A stretch of DNA of 40,955 nt from positions 1 to 40,955 of the forward strand of contig NZ_JASBQE010000105.1 in the NCBI RefSeq assembly GCF_029960785.1, in the 5' to 3' direction. Position numbers and translations under genes: made by a program. The stretch is from Polyangium sp. 15x6. GTDB lineage: Bacteria; Myxococcota_A; Polyangia; Polyangiales; Polyangiaceae. Under the pieces are notes generated by a model, which was given only the letters and a program-made list of their open reading frames with translations, made no database searches and had not been told where the DNA came from. Positions 8,752-17,007 of the stretch are shown here, piece by piece. Within the stretch, counting starts at the first letter, position 1; each line of letters begins with the position of its first letter.

Positions 8752-9731
8752 CCGCCCGAGCGGCGCAGGAGCACGAGGAACGCTGGGCCGCCGATCAGCG
8801 CCGTCACCGCGCCGACCGGCGGCTCGGTGCCGAGCGAGCGGAACGCGAGGCGCGCGACGAGGTCGCAGCCGATGAGCATCGTCGCGCCCGAGAGGAACGA
8901 GACGGGCAGCACGCGGCGCTGATCGGGGCCGATGAGCCGGCGCACGGCGTGCGGGACGACGAGGCCCACGAAGCCGATGAGGCCTGTCAAGCTGACGATC
9001 GCGCCGACGACACACGAGGACGCGATGAACGTGCGTCGCTCGAGCGCGCGCACGTCGACGCCGAGCGTGCCGGCCGTCTCGTCGCCGAGCACGAGGATGT
9101 TGAGGCGCCCCGCGTCGAGCAGGAGCACCATGCATCCGACGCCCACGTACACGAGGGCCGCGAGCAGCGACGAGACGTGCGGCAGATCCACGAAGCCGAC
9201 GAGCCAGCGCAAGAGCTGCTGCGCGCGTGACGGCGGGACGAGGGCCTTCAGGAACGTGATGAGCGCGGCGGCCATGGAGTTGACCATCACGCCGGCGAGC
9301 AGGATCGCCGTGCCCGAGGCGCCGCCGCGCATGCCACGCGCGACGGCGTAGACGAGCGACGTGGCGACGAGGCCGCCGAGGAGCGAGGCGGCGGGGATCA
9401 GCGCGGCGCCGAGGAGCGTGGTCGCGCCGAGGCCGAGCGCGATGGCCGTCGTCGCGCCGAGCGCGGCGCCACCCGAGACGCCGAGCACGTACGGCTCGGC
9501 GAGCGGGTTTCGCAGGAGCGCCTGGAACGCGGCGCCGACGACGCCGAGGCCGGCGCCGGCCATGGCGGCGAGCGCGACGCGCGGCAGGCGTACGTCGAGC
9601 AAGATCGTGCGCGCGAGGCCGGGCTCGGCGAGGGCGTTCGAGAGGGAGATCGGCTCGGTGCCGAAGGCGAGCGCGAGGGCGGTGACGAGGACGAGGAGCG
9701 CTGTGGCCGGCAGGATCGGACGGCGGATCAA
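8748..9731 (-). CDS. FecCD-family (iron-siderophore/B12 type) ABC permease
   Basis: This is a 327-aa membrane protein with about 9-10 hydrophobic segments. It matches the FecCD/BtuC permease family: RNPLAEPYVLGVSGGAALGA in the middle and GLIGFVGLVVPHAVRRLIGP towards the C-terminus, which forms the coupling region for the ATPase. These permeases move Fe3+-siderophores, haem or cobalamin across the inner membrane with an ATPase and a binding protein, neither of which is in this window. TTG 9731 is chosen as the start because it overlaps the coaX TGA (TTGA) and gives MIRRPILPATALL at the first membrane segment; upstream in frame is coaX shadow. Same-strand coupling to coaX is odd for a transporter. 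Confidence 0.88.
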   Translation of the reverse strand: MIRRPILPATALLVLVTALALAFGTEPISLSNALAEPGLARTILLDVRLPRVALAAMAGAGLGVVGAAFQALLRNPLAEPYVLGVSGGAALGATTAIALGLGATTLLGAALIPAASLLGGLVATSLVYAVARGMRGGASGTAILLAGVMVNSMAAALITFLKALVPPSRAQQLLRWLVGFVDLPHVSSLLAALVYVGVGCMVLLLDAGRLNILVLGDETAGTLGVDVRALERRTFIASSCVVGAIVSLTGLIGFVGLVVPHAVRRLIGPDQRRVLPVSFLSGATMLIGCDLVARLAFRSLGTEPPVGAVTALIGGPAFLVLLRRSGG

Positions 9732-10528
9732 GCGCCTTCGGCCCTCGCGGACGCGCGTGGCTCCTGCGCGTTGCGCTCGTAGAGCAGGCGCAGGCCCGTG
9801 AGCGTGAGGTTGTCGTCGACCTCCTCGATGGACTCGGTGAGCGGTGCGATGAGCCGCGCGAGGCCGCCCGTGGCGACGATGCGGCACGCGTAGCCGAGCT
9901 CGGCCACGAGGCGCTTGCACAGGCCGTCCACGAGGCCCGCGTAGCCGTACACGATGCCCGATTGCATGCTGTGCACCGGGTTTCGCCCGACGACCTTGGG
10001 GGGCAAGGTGATCTCCACGCGGGAGAGGCGCGCGGCGCGGGAGAAGAGCGCCTCGGCGCTGATGTGCACGCCGGGCGTGATCACGCCGCCGAGGTACTCG
10101 CCCTTGGGCGTCACGCAGTCGAACGTCGTGGCCGTACCGAAGTCGACGACGATGACGGGGCCCTTCGCCCACTCGTAGGCGGCGACGGCGTTCACGATGC
10201 GATCGGCGCCGACCTCGCGCGGGTTCTCGTACAGGATGGCCATGCCCGTCTTGATGCCCGGGCCGACGACGAGCGGCTCGCGGCGGAAGGCGCGGCGCAC
10301 GAGCTCGATCATCGTGTCGGTCAGGGTCGGGACGACGCTCGCGATGATGGCGTGATCGATGAGGTCCGGATCGACGCCGCGCAGCGCGAGCATCTGTCGG
10401 ACGAGCACCGCGTACTCGTCGGCCGTGCGGCTGCGCGCGCTCTCGGAGCGCACGTGGTGAAGGAGCTTCGTTCCTTCGAACACGCCAAACGAGATGTTCG
10501 TGTTGCCCACATCGACGACGAGCAGCAT
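9728..10528 (-). CDS. coaX: Type III pantothenate kinase
   Basis: This 266-aa enzyme phosphorylates pantothenate, the first step of coenzyme A synthesis. Family motifs are clear: MLLVVDVGNTNISFG (phosphate 1) at the start, GADRIVNAVAAYEW and VVDFGTATTFD (phosphate 2) in the middle, GGVITPGV, and IVATGGLA near the C-terminus. The length matches CoaX from other bacteria. It lies 31 bp downstream of the O-methyltransferase gene and overlaps the TTG of the FecCD permease gene by 3 bp. The C-terminal ~15 residues (RNAQEPRASARAEGA) are poorly conserved in appearance. Confidence 0.95.
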   Translation of the reverse strand: MLLVVDVGNTNISFGVFEGTKLLHHVRSESARSRTADEYAVLVRQMLALRGVDPDLIDHAIIASVVPTLTDTMIELVRRAFRREPLVVGPGIKTGMAILYENPREVGADRIVNAVAAYEWAKGPVIVVDFGTATTFDCVTPKGEYLGGVITPGVHISAEALFSRAARLSRVEITLPPKVVGRNPVHSMQSGIVYGYAGLVDGLCKRLVAELGYACRIVATGGLARLIAPLTESIEEVDDNLTLTGLRLLYERNAQEPRASARAEGA

Positions 10529-10559
10529 GGGAGAACCTTTACCACTTCCGCGGGGTGGG

Positions 10560-11201
10560 TCAGAGCTTCCGCGCGAGCATCATGCCGTCGCGGATCGAGA
10601 GCAGGACGTTTTCGACGCGGGGATCGGCGTTGACCACGTCGTTGAAGCGGCAGATGCCGTGGTCGGAGGGCTCCTTTGGCGAAAGGACGTTGCCGTTCCA
10701 GAGCGTGTTGTCTCCGACGATGAGGCCTCCGGTTCGGACGAGCGGTAGTACGGCCTCGTAGTAATCGACGTAGCGCTCCTTGTCGGCGTCGATGAAGACG
10801 AGATCGAAGGGGCCGCCCGGCGGCAAGGCGCGCAGGGTCTCGAGGGCGTTGCCGAGCAGGATGCGGATCTTTTTTCCGTGCGGGCTGCGATCGAAGAACG
10901 AGCGGGCGATCCGCGTCGCCTCGGGGTCGATGTCGAGCGTGAGCAGCTCGCCGTCGTCGGGCAGCGCCTCGGCCATGCAGAGCGCGGAGAAGCCGGTGAA
11001 CGTGCCGATCTCGAGGACGCGACGCGCCGAGACGAGCGCGCAGAGCGTCTTCAAGAACGTGCCCTCGACGCGGCCGACCTGCATCTGCGGCGACTTCGTC
11101 GAGGCGTACGTGACCTCGCGAAGCTCGTCGAAGAGCGCCGGACGGGGGCGGGTATGCGATTCGATGTAATCGTCCAGCTCGGGCGAAATGATGGGCGTCA
11201 T
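10560..11201 (-). CDS. Class I SAM-dependent O-methyltransferase
   Basis: This 213-aa protein belongs to the CCoAOMT-like/catechol O-methyltransferase family. Motif I is RVLEIGTFTGFSALCMA, followed by LLTLDIDPEATRIAR (acidic residue binding SAM ribose). The metal-binding region is FIDADKERYVDYYEAVLPL with GGLIVGDNTLWNG, so a divalent metal-dependent mechanism is expected. The length fits the single-domain bacterial group. It transfers a methyl group from S-adenosylmethionine to a hydroxyl on a small molecule; the substrate is not predictable. It begins the minus-strand block with coaX and the permease, and diverges from the lipoprotein gene at 11331. Confidence 0.93.
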   Translation of the reverse strand: MTPIISPELDDYIESHTRPRPALFDELREVTYASTKSPQMQVGRVEGTFLKTLCALVSARRVLEIGTFTGFSALCMAEALPDDGELLTLDIDPEATRIARSFFDRSPHGKKIRILLGNALETLRALPPGGPFDLVFIDADKERYVDYYEAVLPLVRTGGLIVGDNTLWNGNVLSPKEPSDHGICRFNDVVNADPRVENVLLSIRDGMMLARKL

Positions 11202-11330
11202 GGGTCCTCCACCGCCGTCGCATCGACGTGCGCGGCGGGATTCGTCCTACCACGGCGTACCACGACGTCATGGTCGGGGAAGCTTCCACTTGCGGGAAAA
11301 ACGGGTGAACATCGCACGCGGAGGTTCGTC

Positions 11331-11948
11331 GTGAGCACGAAGCGGCTTGGCTTGGTTGTGATGGCGCTGGGGTTCGGGGCGTGGCTCGGCGGCGGCTGCG
11401 CGACCGCGACCCAGCCAGGGTTCGGCGATGGCGGCGAAGGCGGCGAAGGCGGCTCGAGCGGTCCCAGCGGCATGGGCGGCGCGTCGAGCAGCAGCGCGTC
11501 GAGCAGCAGCGCATCGAGCAGCAGCGCATCGAGCAGCAGCTCGTCGAGCAGCAGCTCGTCGAGCAGCACGGGCGGGCAGATGTGCGGGCCGATGGAGCAT
11601 GCCTGCGCCGGCGTTTGCGCAGGCAACACGCCCGCGACGGGGTGCTTCACGTCGACCACGTGCACGCCGTGCCCGGCGGTGCAGAACGGCGCCGCGACTT
11701 GCAACTCGACGGGGCTCTGCGACGTGAGCTGCAACTCGGGGTACGTGAAGAACGGCTTCGCGTGCGTCTGCCAGTCGCAGTGTTGCTCGGACGCGGATTG
11801 CGCGGCCGGTCAGACTTGCATGGGCGGCACGTGCTCTGGCGGCAGCACGGGCGACGGCGGCGTCGCGTGCAACCCGTTCGCGTGCGTCTTCGACTGCGCG
11901 TTCCAGAACCTCGAGTGCATCGATCCCTTCACCTGCACGTGCGGCTAG
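11331..11948 (+). CDS. Ser-repeat, Cys-rich lipoprotein
   Basis: This is a 205-aa predicted lipoprotein with signal MSTKRLGLVVMALGFGAWLGGGC (Cys23). A Gly/Asp-rich stretch and a low-complexity Ser/Ala run (about residues 48-83) follow, encoded largely by six 15-bp repeats. The mature C-terminal half has about 24 cysteines in short loops (CGPMEHACAGVCAG, CVCQSQCCSDADC, CTCG), resembling EGF-like or knottin-type disulfide-rich modules seen on myxobacterial surface proteins. The start is GTG 11331 with GAGG at 11321-11324; a longer frame upstream is antisense to the methyltransferase. It is probably an outer-membrane surface protein with a flexible stalk. Related lipoproteins occur at 38509-40955. 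Confidence 0.82.
   Translation: MSTKRLGLVVMALGFGAWLGGGCATATQPGFGDGGEGGEGGSSGPSGMGGASSSSASSSSASSSSASSSSSSSSSSSSSTGGQMCGPMEHACAGVCAGNTPATGCFTSTTCTPCPAVQNGAATCNSTGLCDVSCNSGYVKNGFACVCQSQCCSDADCAAGQTCMGGTCSGGSTGDGGVACNPFACVFDCAFQNLECIDPFTCTCG
11481..11570 (+). repeat. Six tandem 15-bp repeats
   Basis: The unit is (G/T)C(G/A)TCGAGCAGCAGC, repeated six times, with the last unit ending in ACG. It encodes Ala/Ser-Ser-Ser-Ser-Ser and keeps frame with any change in copy number, so the stalk of the lipoprotein can lengthen or shorten without inactivating it. Confidence 0.9.
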
Positions 11949-11953
11949 AGCAC

Positions 11954-11989
11954 CGGCGCGGGAGGTTCTAGAAAGAAAAACCCGCGCCG
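11954..11989. terminator. Possible hairpin between convergent genes
   Basis: CGGCGCGGG (11954-11962) and CCCGCGCCG (11981-11989) form a 9-bp inverted repeat with an A-rich 18-nt loop between the convergent lipoprotein and beta-barrel genes. One arm lies in the C-terminal codons of the minus-strand gene. It has no T-run, so function is uncertain. Confidence 0.35.
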
Positions 11990-12771
11990 CTCGTCACGCT
12001 CCGCTCGCCGAGCGGGATGATTTCCGCGAAGACGTCGAGGCCGATCGGCAACGTGGCCACGAGGCCGAGGCCGAGCTGGAACTTGTAGCGATCGGTCCCC
12101 TGTCGATCCTCGCCGTCGACCTGCCAGAAGATCGGTCCGCCGAAGCCCCGCGCGACGACGTAGGGGCTGAGCACATCGTAAAAGGTCTTTCCCGCGACCG
12201 CGCTGATGCGGAGGTCGCCGGCGTAGTACGGCACGGCGGGCGCGTCGGAGCGCGCCTCGCGTGTCTCCGCGCCCGCGAAGGCGAGCGAGGCGCCGAGGAT
12301 CACGAAAGGCCAGCGATCGCGGCCGTCGAGCAGGCGGTAGGACGTGGCGATGGACGCGGACCAGCCGGGGCCGAAGTCGTAACGTCGCGCGCCCTCGCGC
12401 AGGCTGCCCCAGAGGATGCCGCCCGCGCCGAGCTGCAGCGTCCACTTGGCGCCGAGCCTGCGCTCGAACGTGGCGACGGCCGCGCGCCGATCGATGGAGA
12501 CGTCGTACTTCCCCGCGAAGACGAGGTTTGTCCACGCGTAACCCACCGTCGCGCCGACGCGGTAGAGCCGCGGGCGTGGCTTGACGACGGGCGCGCCCGG
12601 CTTGCTCGGGGGCAGGAGCGCGCCTTCGTCTTCGCTGCAGGAGGGGATGCCCGTCGGACCGACGGCCGGCGCGACGCCTCAGGCCCGCGCGTCGCGCGTC
12701 ACGCCGAGGATCGAGGCCAGGGTCGCGGCGGCCGCGAAGGCCACGCCGAGCACGTTTTCGATGGGTCGCAT
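11968..12771 (-). pseudogene. Outer-membrane beta-barrel-like gene interrupted by in-frame TGA
   Basis: Reading from ATG 12771 (GAGGA just upstream), the frame encodes a 30-residue signal peptide, MRPIENVLGVAFAAAATLAS followed by ILGVTRDARA, then TGA at 12681-12679. It then continues open and in the same frame for 236 codons to TAG 11968. Codons on both sides end in G or C almost throughout, so both parts look like real coding sequence. The mature part alternates hydrophobic and polar residues, is rich in aromatics and Gly (GYAWTNLVFAGKYDVSIDRR), and ends in Phe (GAGFSF), as outer-membrane barrels do. The only other starts lie at GTG 12546 or later, which would lose the signal. A nonsense mutation, a sequencing error or readthrough would each explain it. 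Confidence 0.65.
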
Positions 12772-12867
12772 GAGTCCTCGCGAAGGGCGTGAAGGCGCCA
12801 TTTCGGCAGGCGGACCCTACCACGGAAGGCAAGCTCACCGTCCGAAAACGGTTTATGCTGGAGGGCG

Positions 12868-13620
12868 ATGATCGAGCTCGAGACGCCGTATCACCTCGTG
12901 GAGACGGATGGCTCGGGGCACATCCTCATCATGCGCAGGACGCCGCGGGATTACCCCGACACCTGGATGATGGAGCAGGACCTCGAGGCGGTGATCGCTA
13001 CGTTCGACGAGGTCGGGCGCGATCGGAAGAAGCTGCTCATCGATCTCCGCGAGGGGCCGCGGCGCAACGATCCGCTGTTCGAGGAGACCATGCGGCGCTT
13101 TCGGCCCCGGCTCTTTCGAGGGTTTCGCGGCGCCGCGATCGTCGTGAAGACGGCGGTCGGCGCGCTGCAGGTCAAGCGCCACCTGCGCGAGGACGGCGCG
13201 GGCGCCGAGGTTTTTCACGACGAAGCCGAGGCGCTCGAGTACCTGCGCGGCCAGAGCGTGCGCGGCGAAGCGCCGCCCGTGAGCCTCGCGCCGCGCAGGC
13301 CGCAGGCGCTCGAGTCGCACCGGAGCGATCGCATCTCGTCCTTGCCGACGGGCTCGCATGTCCGGGCGTCGCAGGAGCTTCCGCGCAGGCCCTCGGAGGT
13401 CGGTGATCCGCCGCGCAGGCCTTCGGAGGTCGGTGATCCGCCGCGCAGGCCCTCGGAGGTCGGTGATCCGCCGCGCAGGCCCTCGGAGGTCGGTGATCCG
13501 CCGCGCAGGCCTTCAGAGGTCGGTGATCCGCCGCGTAGGCCTTCCGAAGTGGGCGAGCCCCCGCGCACCGACCGGTCGTCGAACGTGCCCGCTCCGACGA
13601 CGCGTCCGTCGCGGCACTAG
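12868..13620 (+). CDS. STAS/SpoIIAA-like protein with repeated C-terminal tail
   Basis: This is a 250-aa cytoplasmic protein. Residues ~1-130 look like a SpoIIAA/STAS-like fold: alternating strands and helices, with LLIDLREGPRRNDPLFEETM at the position where such domains carry the central strand and helix, then AAIVVKTAVGALQVKRHL. The tail (about 170-235) is six copies of a 10-residue unit, PPRRPSEVGD, from 30-bp DNA repeats; the last copy has drifted. The unit is Pro/Arg-rich and probably disordered, and each copy offers a Ser that could be phosphorylated. The start ATG 12868 is preceded by GGAGGG. The gene stands alone, divergent from the interrupted barrel gene. Function is unknown. Confidence 0.8.
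   Translation: MIELETPYHLVETDGSGHILIMRRTPRDYPDTWMMEQDLEAVIATFDEVGRDRKKLLIDLREGPRRNDPLFEETMRRFRPRLFRGFRGAAIVVKTAVGALQVKRHLREDGAGAEVFHDEAEALEYLRGQSVRGEAPPVSLAPRRPQALESHRSDRISSLPTGSHVRASQELPRRPSEVGDPPRRPSEVGDPPRRPSEVGDPPRRPSEVGDPPRRPSEVGDPPRRPSEVGEPPRTDRSSNVPAPTTRPSRH
13381..13560 (+). repeat. Six tandem 30-bp repeats
   Basis: There are six head-to-tail 30-bp units inside the STAS-like gene. The first five differ at only one or two bases and the sixth is diverged. Because 30 is a multiple of 3, gain or loss of copies stays in frame. The opposite strand is also open across the array, as an artefact of the repeat. Confidence 0.95.
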
Positions 13621-13668
13621 CCGCGCTGCGGCTGGAAGGTCGCGGAGACGCGTGCCACCCTCGGCGCC

Positions 13669-14718
13669 ATGAAGATCGCGGCGACGGGCGTCACGAGCGG
13701 CGTGGGGCGAAGGCTCTGCGAGATCGCCCGGGAAGCAGGGCACGAGGTGACGGGGCTCGTGCGGGATCCGGAGCGGCTCGACGCGCGCGCGCTGTCGCGG
13801 ATCGGCGTGCGCATCGTGGGCGGCGACATCGCGGATCGCCCCGCGCTCGCGGACGTGCTGCGCGGCGCGGACGTGGTCGTGCACGCGGCGGCCATGGTCG
13901 GCGAGCCGACGGACGCGGCCGAGATGGAGCGCGTGAACGTGGGCGGGACACGCGCGGTGATCGAGGCCGCCGCGGAGGCGCGCGTGCCGCACGTGGTGCA
14001 TGTCTCGTCGGTGGCCGTGTACGGCAGGCCCGACCGCGGGCGCGTGACCGAGGCGTGGCCGACGCGCACGAGCGGTTTGCCCTACGAGGACACGAAGACG
14101 CACGCCGAGCGGCTCGCGCACGAGCGGGGGCGCGCGCTCGGGCTCTCGGTGATCGCGGTGCGCCCGCCCATGATCTACGGCCCTCACGATCGGAACTTCC
14201 TGCCACGCGCGCTCGCGACGTTACGCAAGCGGATGATGCTCCTCGTCGACGGCGGGCGCACGCCGCTGAACGTCGTGTGGGTCGATCACGTGGTCGACGT
14301 CGTCCTGCGGGCCGCGGAGCGGCGGGATCTCGGAGGCGAGGCGTTCAACGTGATGGACGAGGTCGACGCGCGGCCGCCGAGCGTGCGCGAGGTGTTCGAG
14401 GCGATCGCGCGCGCGGCCGAGCTGCCTGCGCCGCGCCTCTCGCTCCCGTATCCGGCCGCGATGGCGGCGGCGAAGTCGCTCGCGGCGGTCTTCTCGCTGG
14501 CAGGACGGAAAGAGACGCCGCCGCTCACGCCCTTCGTGGTGAAGCTCCTCTCGCGCGACGTCGTGTACGACGCGTCGAAGGCGGTGCGCGAGCTCGGCTG
14601 GACGCCACGCATGCGCGCGCTCGAAGGGATCTCGCGGTACGCCGCGGAGCTCGCGGGCAAGGCGCCCGCGTATCAACAAGCCTCCCGCGCGGCTTCCCCG
14701 GGCAGCGCTGTGGAGTAG
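13669..14718 (+). CDS. NAD(P)-dependent epimerase/dehydratase (extended SDR)
   Basis: This 349-aa enzyme is of the extended short-chain dehydrogenase type. The Rossmann motif is TGVTSGVG (6-13), followed by GGDIADRPAL (Asp-Ile cofactor contact) and VVHAAA. Catalytic residues are Ser114 (HVSSVAVYG) and Tyr139-x3-Lys143 (YEDTK). RPPMIYGPHDRNF and the C-terminal LGWTPRMRALEGI are typical of sugar-nucleotide epimerases and 3-beta-HSD-like members, so the substrate may be a nucleotide sugar or a steroid/hopanoid alcohol. It opens a plus-strand block with a glycosyltransferase fusion 48 bp downstream and a DUF362 protein, which favours a glycan or glycolipid precursor. No clear Shine-Dalgarno sequence is seen. 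Confidence 0.9.
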   Translation: MKIAATGVTSGVGRRLCEIAREAGHEVTGLVRDPERLDARALSRIGVRIVGGDIADRPALADVLRGADVVVHAAAMVGEPTDAAEMERVNVGGTRAVIEAAAEARVPHVVHVSSVAVYGRPDRGRVTEAWPTRTSGLPYEDTKTHAERLAHERGRALGLSVIAVRPPMIYGPHDRNFLPRALATLRKRMMLLVDGGRTPLNVVWVDHVVDVVLRAAERRDLGGEAFNVMDEVDARPPSVREVFEAIARAAELPAPRLSLPYPAAMAAAKSLAAVFSLAGRKETPPLTPFVVKLLSRDVVYDASKAVRELGWTPRMRALEGISRYAAELAGKAPAYQQASRAASPGSAVE

Positions 14719-14766
14719 ACTGCGCGGCGCGTTTCGCGTTGCCAAAGGCCGAGGATCCGCTCTCCG

Positions 14767-17007
14767 ATGACCGAACAAGCGCACCACGTTCCCGAATCGC
14801 CGATCGAGCTCAGCGTCATCGTCCCGTGCCTGAACGAGGAGCTCAACCTGCGCGAGCTCGCGGCGCGCGTGCTCGGCGTCTTCGAGGTTGGCGGGCTCGT
14901 CGGGGAGCTCGTGCTCGTCGACGACGGCTCGAAGGACGGCACGGCGGCGGTGATCCGCGAGCTCTCGGCCGCGTCCGAGGGCCGGATCGTGGGCAGCTTT
15001 CACCCGGAGAACCGGGGCATCGCGGCGGCGTGGCGGACCGGCGTGGGCGCGTCGCGGGGCAAGCTCGTCGCGACGATCGACGCGGATTTGCAGTACCAGC
15101 CGGAGGATCTCTTGCGGCTCCGGCGCGCGCTCTACGACCACAGCGTCGACGTGGTGCAGGGCTTCCGCAGCGCGGTCGGGCGGCGCAAGGACCAGCGATA
15201 TCACCTGAGCCGCGGGCTCAATCACCTGCTGAACGGCGTGTTCGGCATGGACCTCGCGGACAACAAGAGCGGGTTCGTCATCTGCGCCCGCGAGGTGATG
15301 CTCGACCTGCTCACGTACCGCGGCACCTATTTTTACTGGCAATCGTTCATCATGGTCGCCGCGCACGCGAAGGGGTACTCGTACAAGGAGATCGAGACGA
15401 TCTTCGAGCAGCGGCGGCAGGGGGAGAGCTTCCTCCAAAAGACGGCCGTGCGGGCGAGCGTGCTCTCGCTCCTCGATATCGGGAAGGCGGCGTGGGAGTA
15501 CCGCGTGAGCCGCCCGCCGCAGGACGTCGCGCACCAGTTCTTGCGGCGCCACCCGGTGGCGGATCGCACGCCGCCGCGCACGCCCGTGCAGGAGATGCGC
15601 TGGCGCGCGTATCTCGCGGCGTTCGACAGCACGCACTGGATGATCACGCGGGACGTCGAGCATTACTACGAGACGCTCTGCAAGACGCAATGGCTCGGGA
15701 TCGCGGAGACGCGCGAGCTGCAGGACGAGAAGCTCCGGCGCCTCGTCCGGCACGCGTATCGGAACGTGCCGTATTACCGCGCCCGGATGCAGGAGCACGG
15801 GCTCCGGCCCGAGGATGTGCGGGGGCAGGCGGATTTGCACAAATTGCCGCTCCTCACGAAGGCCGACATCCGCAAGCACCTCTACTTCGACATCATGTCG
15901 GAGAACCACGACAAATCGCAGGTCTTGCGCGTCGCGACGAGCGGATCCACGGGCGAGCCGTTCATCTGTTACGCCGACCGCGTGCAGCTCGAATTGCGCT
16001 GGGCGGCGACGCTCCGGGCCCAGGAATGGACGGGGTATCGGTTCGGCGATCCTTGCGTGCGGCTCTGGCACCAGACGATCGGCATGTCGAAGAGCCAGAT
16101 CCGGAAGGAGCGCGCGGACGCGATTCTCTCGAATCGGACGTTCGTGCCGATCTTCGAGATGAGCGAGAAGAACCTCGCGGCGATGGTCCGTACCATCGCG
16201 GAGGCGGAGCCCGTCCTGCTCGACGGTTATGCCGAGGCGCTCGATTTCCTGGCGCGGTACGTGCGGGCGCACGGCAATCTCTCGGTGCGTCCGCGGGCCG
16301 TGATGTCGAGCGCGCAGACGCTCCCGCTCCCGAGCCGGCGCGTGATCGAGCAGGCGTTCGGGTGCGCGGTGTTCGACAAATACGGGAGCCGCGAGTTCTC
16401 GGGGATCGCTTACGAATGCGAGGCGCACGCGGGGCACCACGTGGTCGCCGAGGGATACATCGTGGAGATCCTGAAGGGCGGCGAGCCGGCGAAGCCCGGG
16501 GAGGTCGGCGAGGTCGTGATCACCGATCTCACGAACATGTGCATGCCGTTCATCCGGTATCGCATCGGGGATCTGGCGGAGGCCATGGATCCGCTCGCGC
16601 CGTGCACGTGCGGCCGGGGCGCGCCGCGGATCGGGGCGATCGAGGGGCGCGTGCAATCGATCATTCAGGGCACGGACGGGCGGTTCGTGCCGGGGGCGTT
16701 CTTCTCGCATTACCTCAAGGATTACGACCACGCGATCAAGCAGTTCCAGGTGGTGCAGGAGGAGCTCGGGGCGATCACGTTCCGCGTCGTGAAGGGCGGG
16801 CGTTATTCGGACGACGTGCTCGACGAGGTGCTGGCGAAGTTCCGCGAAGTGCTCGGCGACGACCTGCGGATCGCGGTCGAATTCGTGGACGAGGTGGCGA
16901 TGGTGCGCACGGGCAAGCGCGTCGCGGCCGTCTCCAAGCTCGGGATCGATTTCCAGCGTAGCTCGGCCTCGGTGCGGCCGAGCGTGGACCGCGGGGATCG
17001 CGCATGA
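14767..17007 (+). CDS. Family-2 glycosyltransferase fused to PaaK/CapK-like adenylate-forming domain
   Basis: This is a 746-aa fusion. Residues ~15-245 are a GT-A, DPM1-like glycosyltransferase: SVIVPCLNEELNL, LVLVDDGSKDGT, ATIDADLQYQPEDL with the DxD-type Asp105-Ala-Asp107, and KSGFVICAREV. Residues ~300-725 are a phenylacetate-CoA-ligase/CapK-like domain: ATSGSTGEP (391-398, P-loop), MSSAQTLPLP, FDKYGSREFSGIAYECE, RYRIGDLAE and a C-terminal subdomain ending near VAAVSKLGI. GT2 domains add a sugar to a lipid or glycan; CapK-like proteins adenylate a carboxylate. One chain might glycosylate and acylate the same product. No membrane segment is obvious. It overlaps the DUF362 gene by ATGA. The fusion is a single uninterrupted frame. 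Confidence 0.9.
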   Translation: MTEQAHHVPESPIELSVIVPCLNEELNLRELAARVLGVFEVGGLVGELVLVDDGSKDGTAAVIRELSAASEGRIVGSFHPENRGIAAAWRTGVGASRGKLVATIDADLQYQPEDLLRLRRALYDHSVDVVQGFRSAVGRRKDQRYHLSRGLNHLLNGVFGMDLADNKSGFVICAREVMLDLLTYRGTYFYWQSFIMVAAHAKGYSYKEIETIFEQRRQGESFLQKTAVRASVLSLLDIGKAAWEYRVSRPPQDVAHQFLRRHPVADRTPPRTPVQEMRWRAYLAAFDSTHWMITRDVEHYYETLCKTQWLGIAETRELQDEKLRRLVRHAYRNVPYYRARMQEHGLRPEDVRGQADLHKLPLLTKADIRKHLYFDIMSENHDKSQVLRVATSGSTGEPFICYADRVQLELRWAATLRAQEWTGYRFGDPCVRLWHQTIGMSKSQIRKERADAILSNRTFVPIFEMSEKNLAAMVRTIAEAEPVLLDGYAEALDFLARYVRAHGNLSVRPRAVMSSAQTLPLPSRRVIEQAFGCAVFDKYGSREFSGIAYECEAHAGHHVVAEGYIVEILKGGEPAKPGEVGEVVITDLTNMCMPFIRYRIGDLAEAMDPLAPCTCGRGAPRIGAIEGRVQSIIQGTDGRFVPGAFFSHYLKDYDHAIKQFQVVQEELGAITFRVVKGGRYSDDVLDEVLAKFREVLGDDLRIAVEFVDEVAMVRTGKRVAAVSKLGIDFQRSSASVRPSVDRGDRA

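Noticed and set aside
9728-10172. Extended N-terminus of the FecCD permease
   Set aside because: The added residues are Arg-rich shadow of coaX. The TTG at 9731 overlaps the coaX stop and starts at the first membrane segment.
12645-12681. Selenocysteine decoding of the in-frame TGA
   Set aside because: A short inverted repeat with a GGTCC loop follows the TGA, but the stem is only 5 bp and a signal-peptide junction is an implausible place for selenocysteine. A mutation or sequence error is simpler.
13215-13568. Minus-strand frame encoding RGGSPTSEGL repeats
   Set aside because: It is antisense to the 30-bp repeats of the STAS-like gene. It has no ribosome site and its non-repeat part is shadow sequence.
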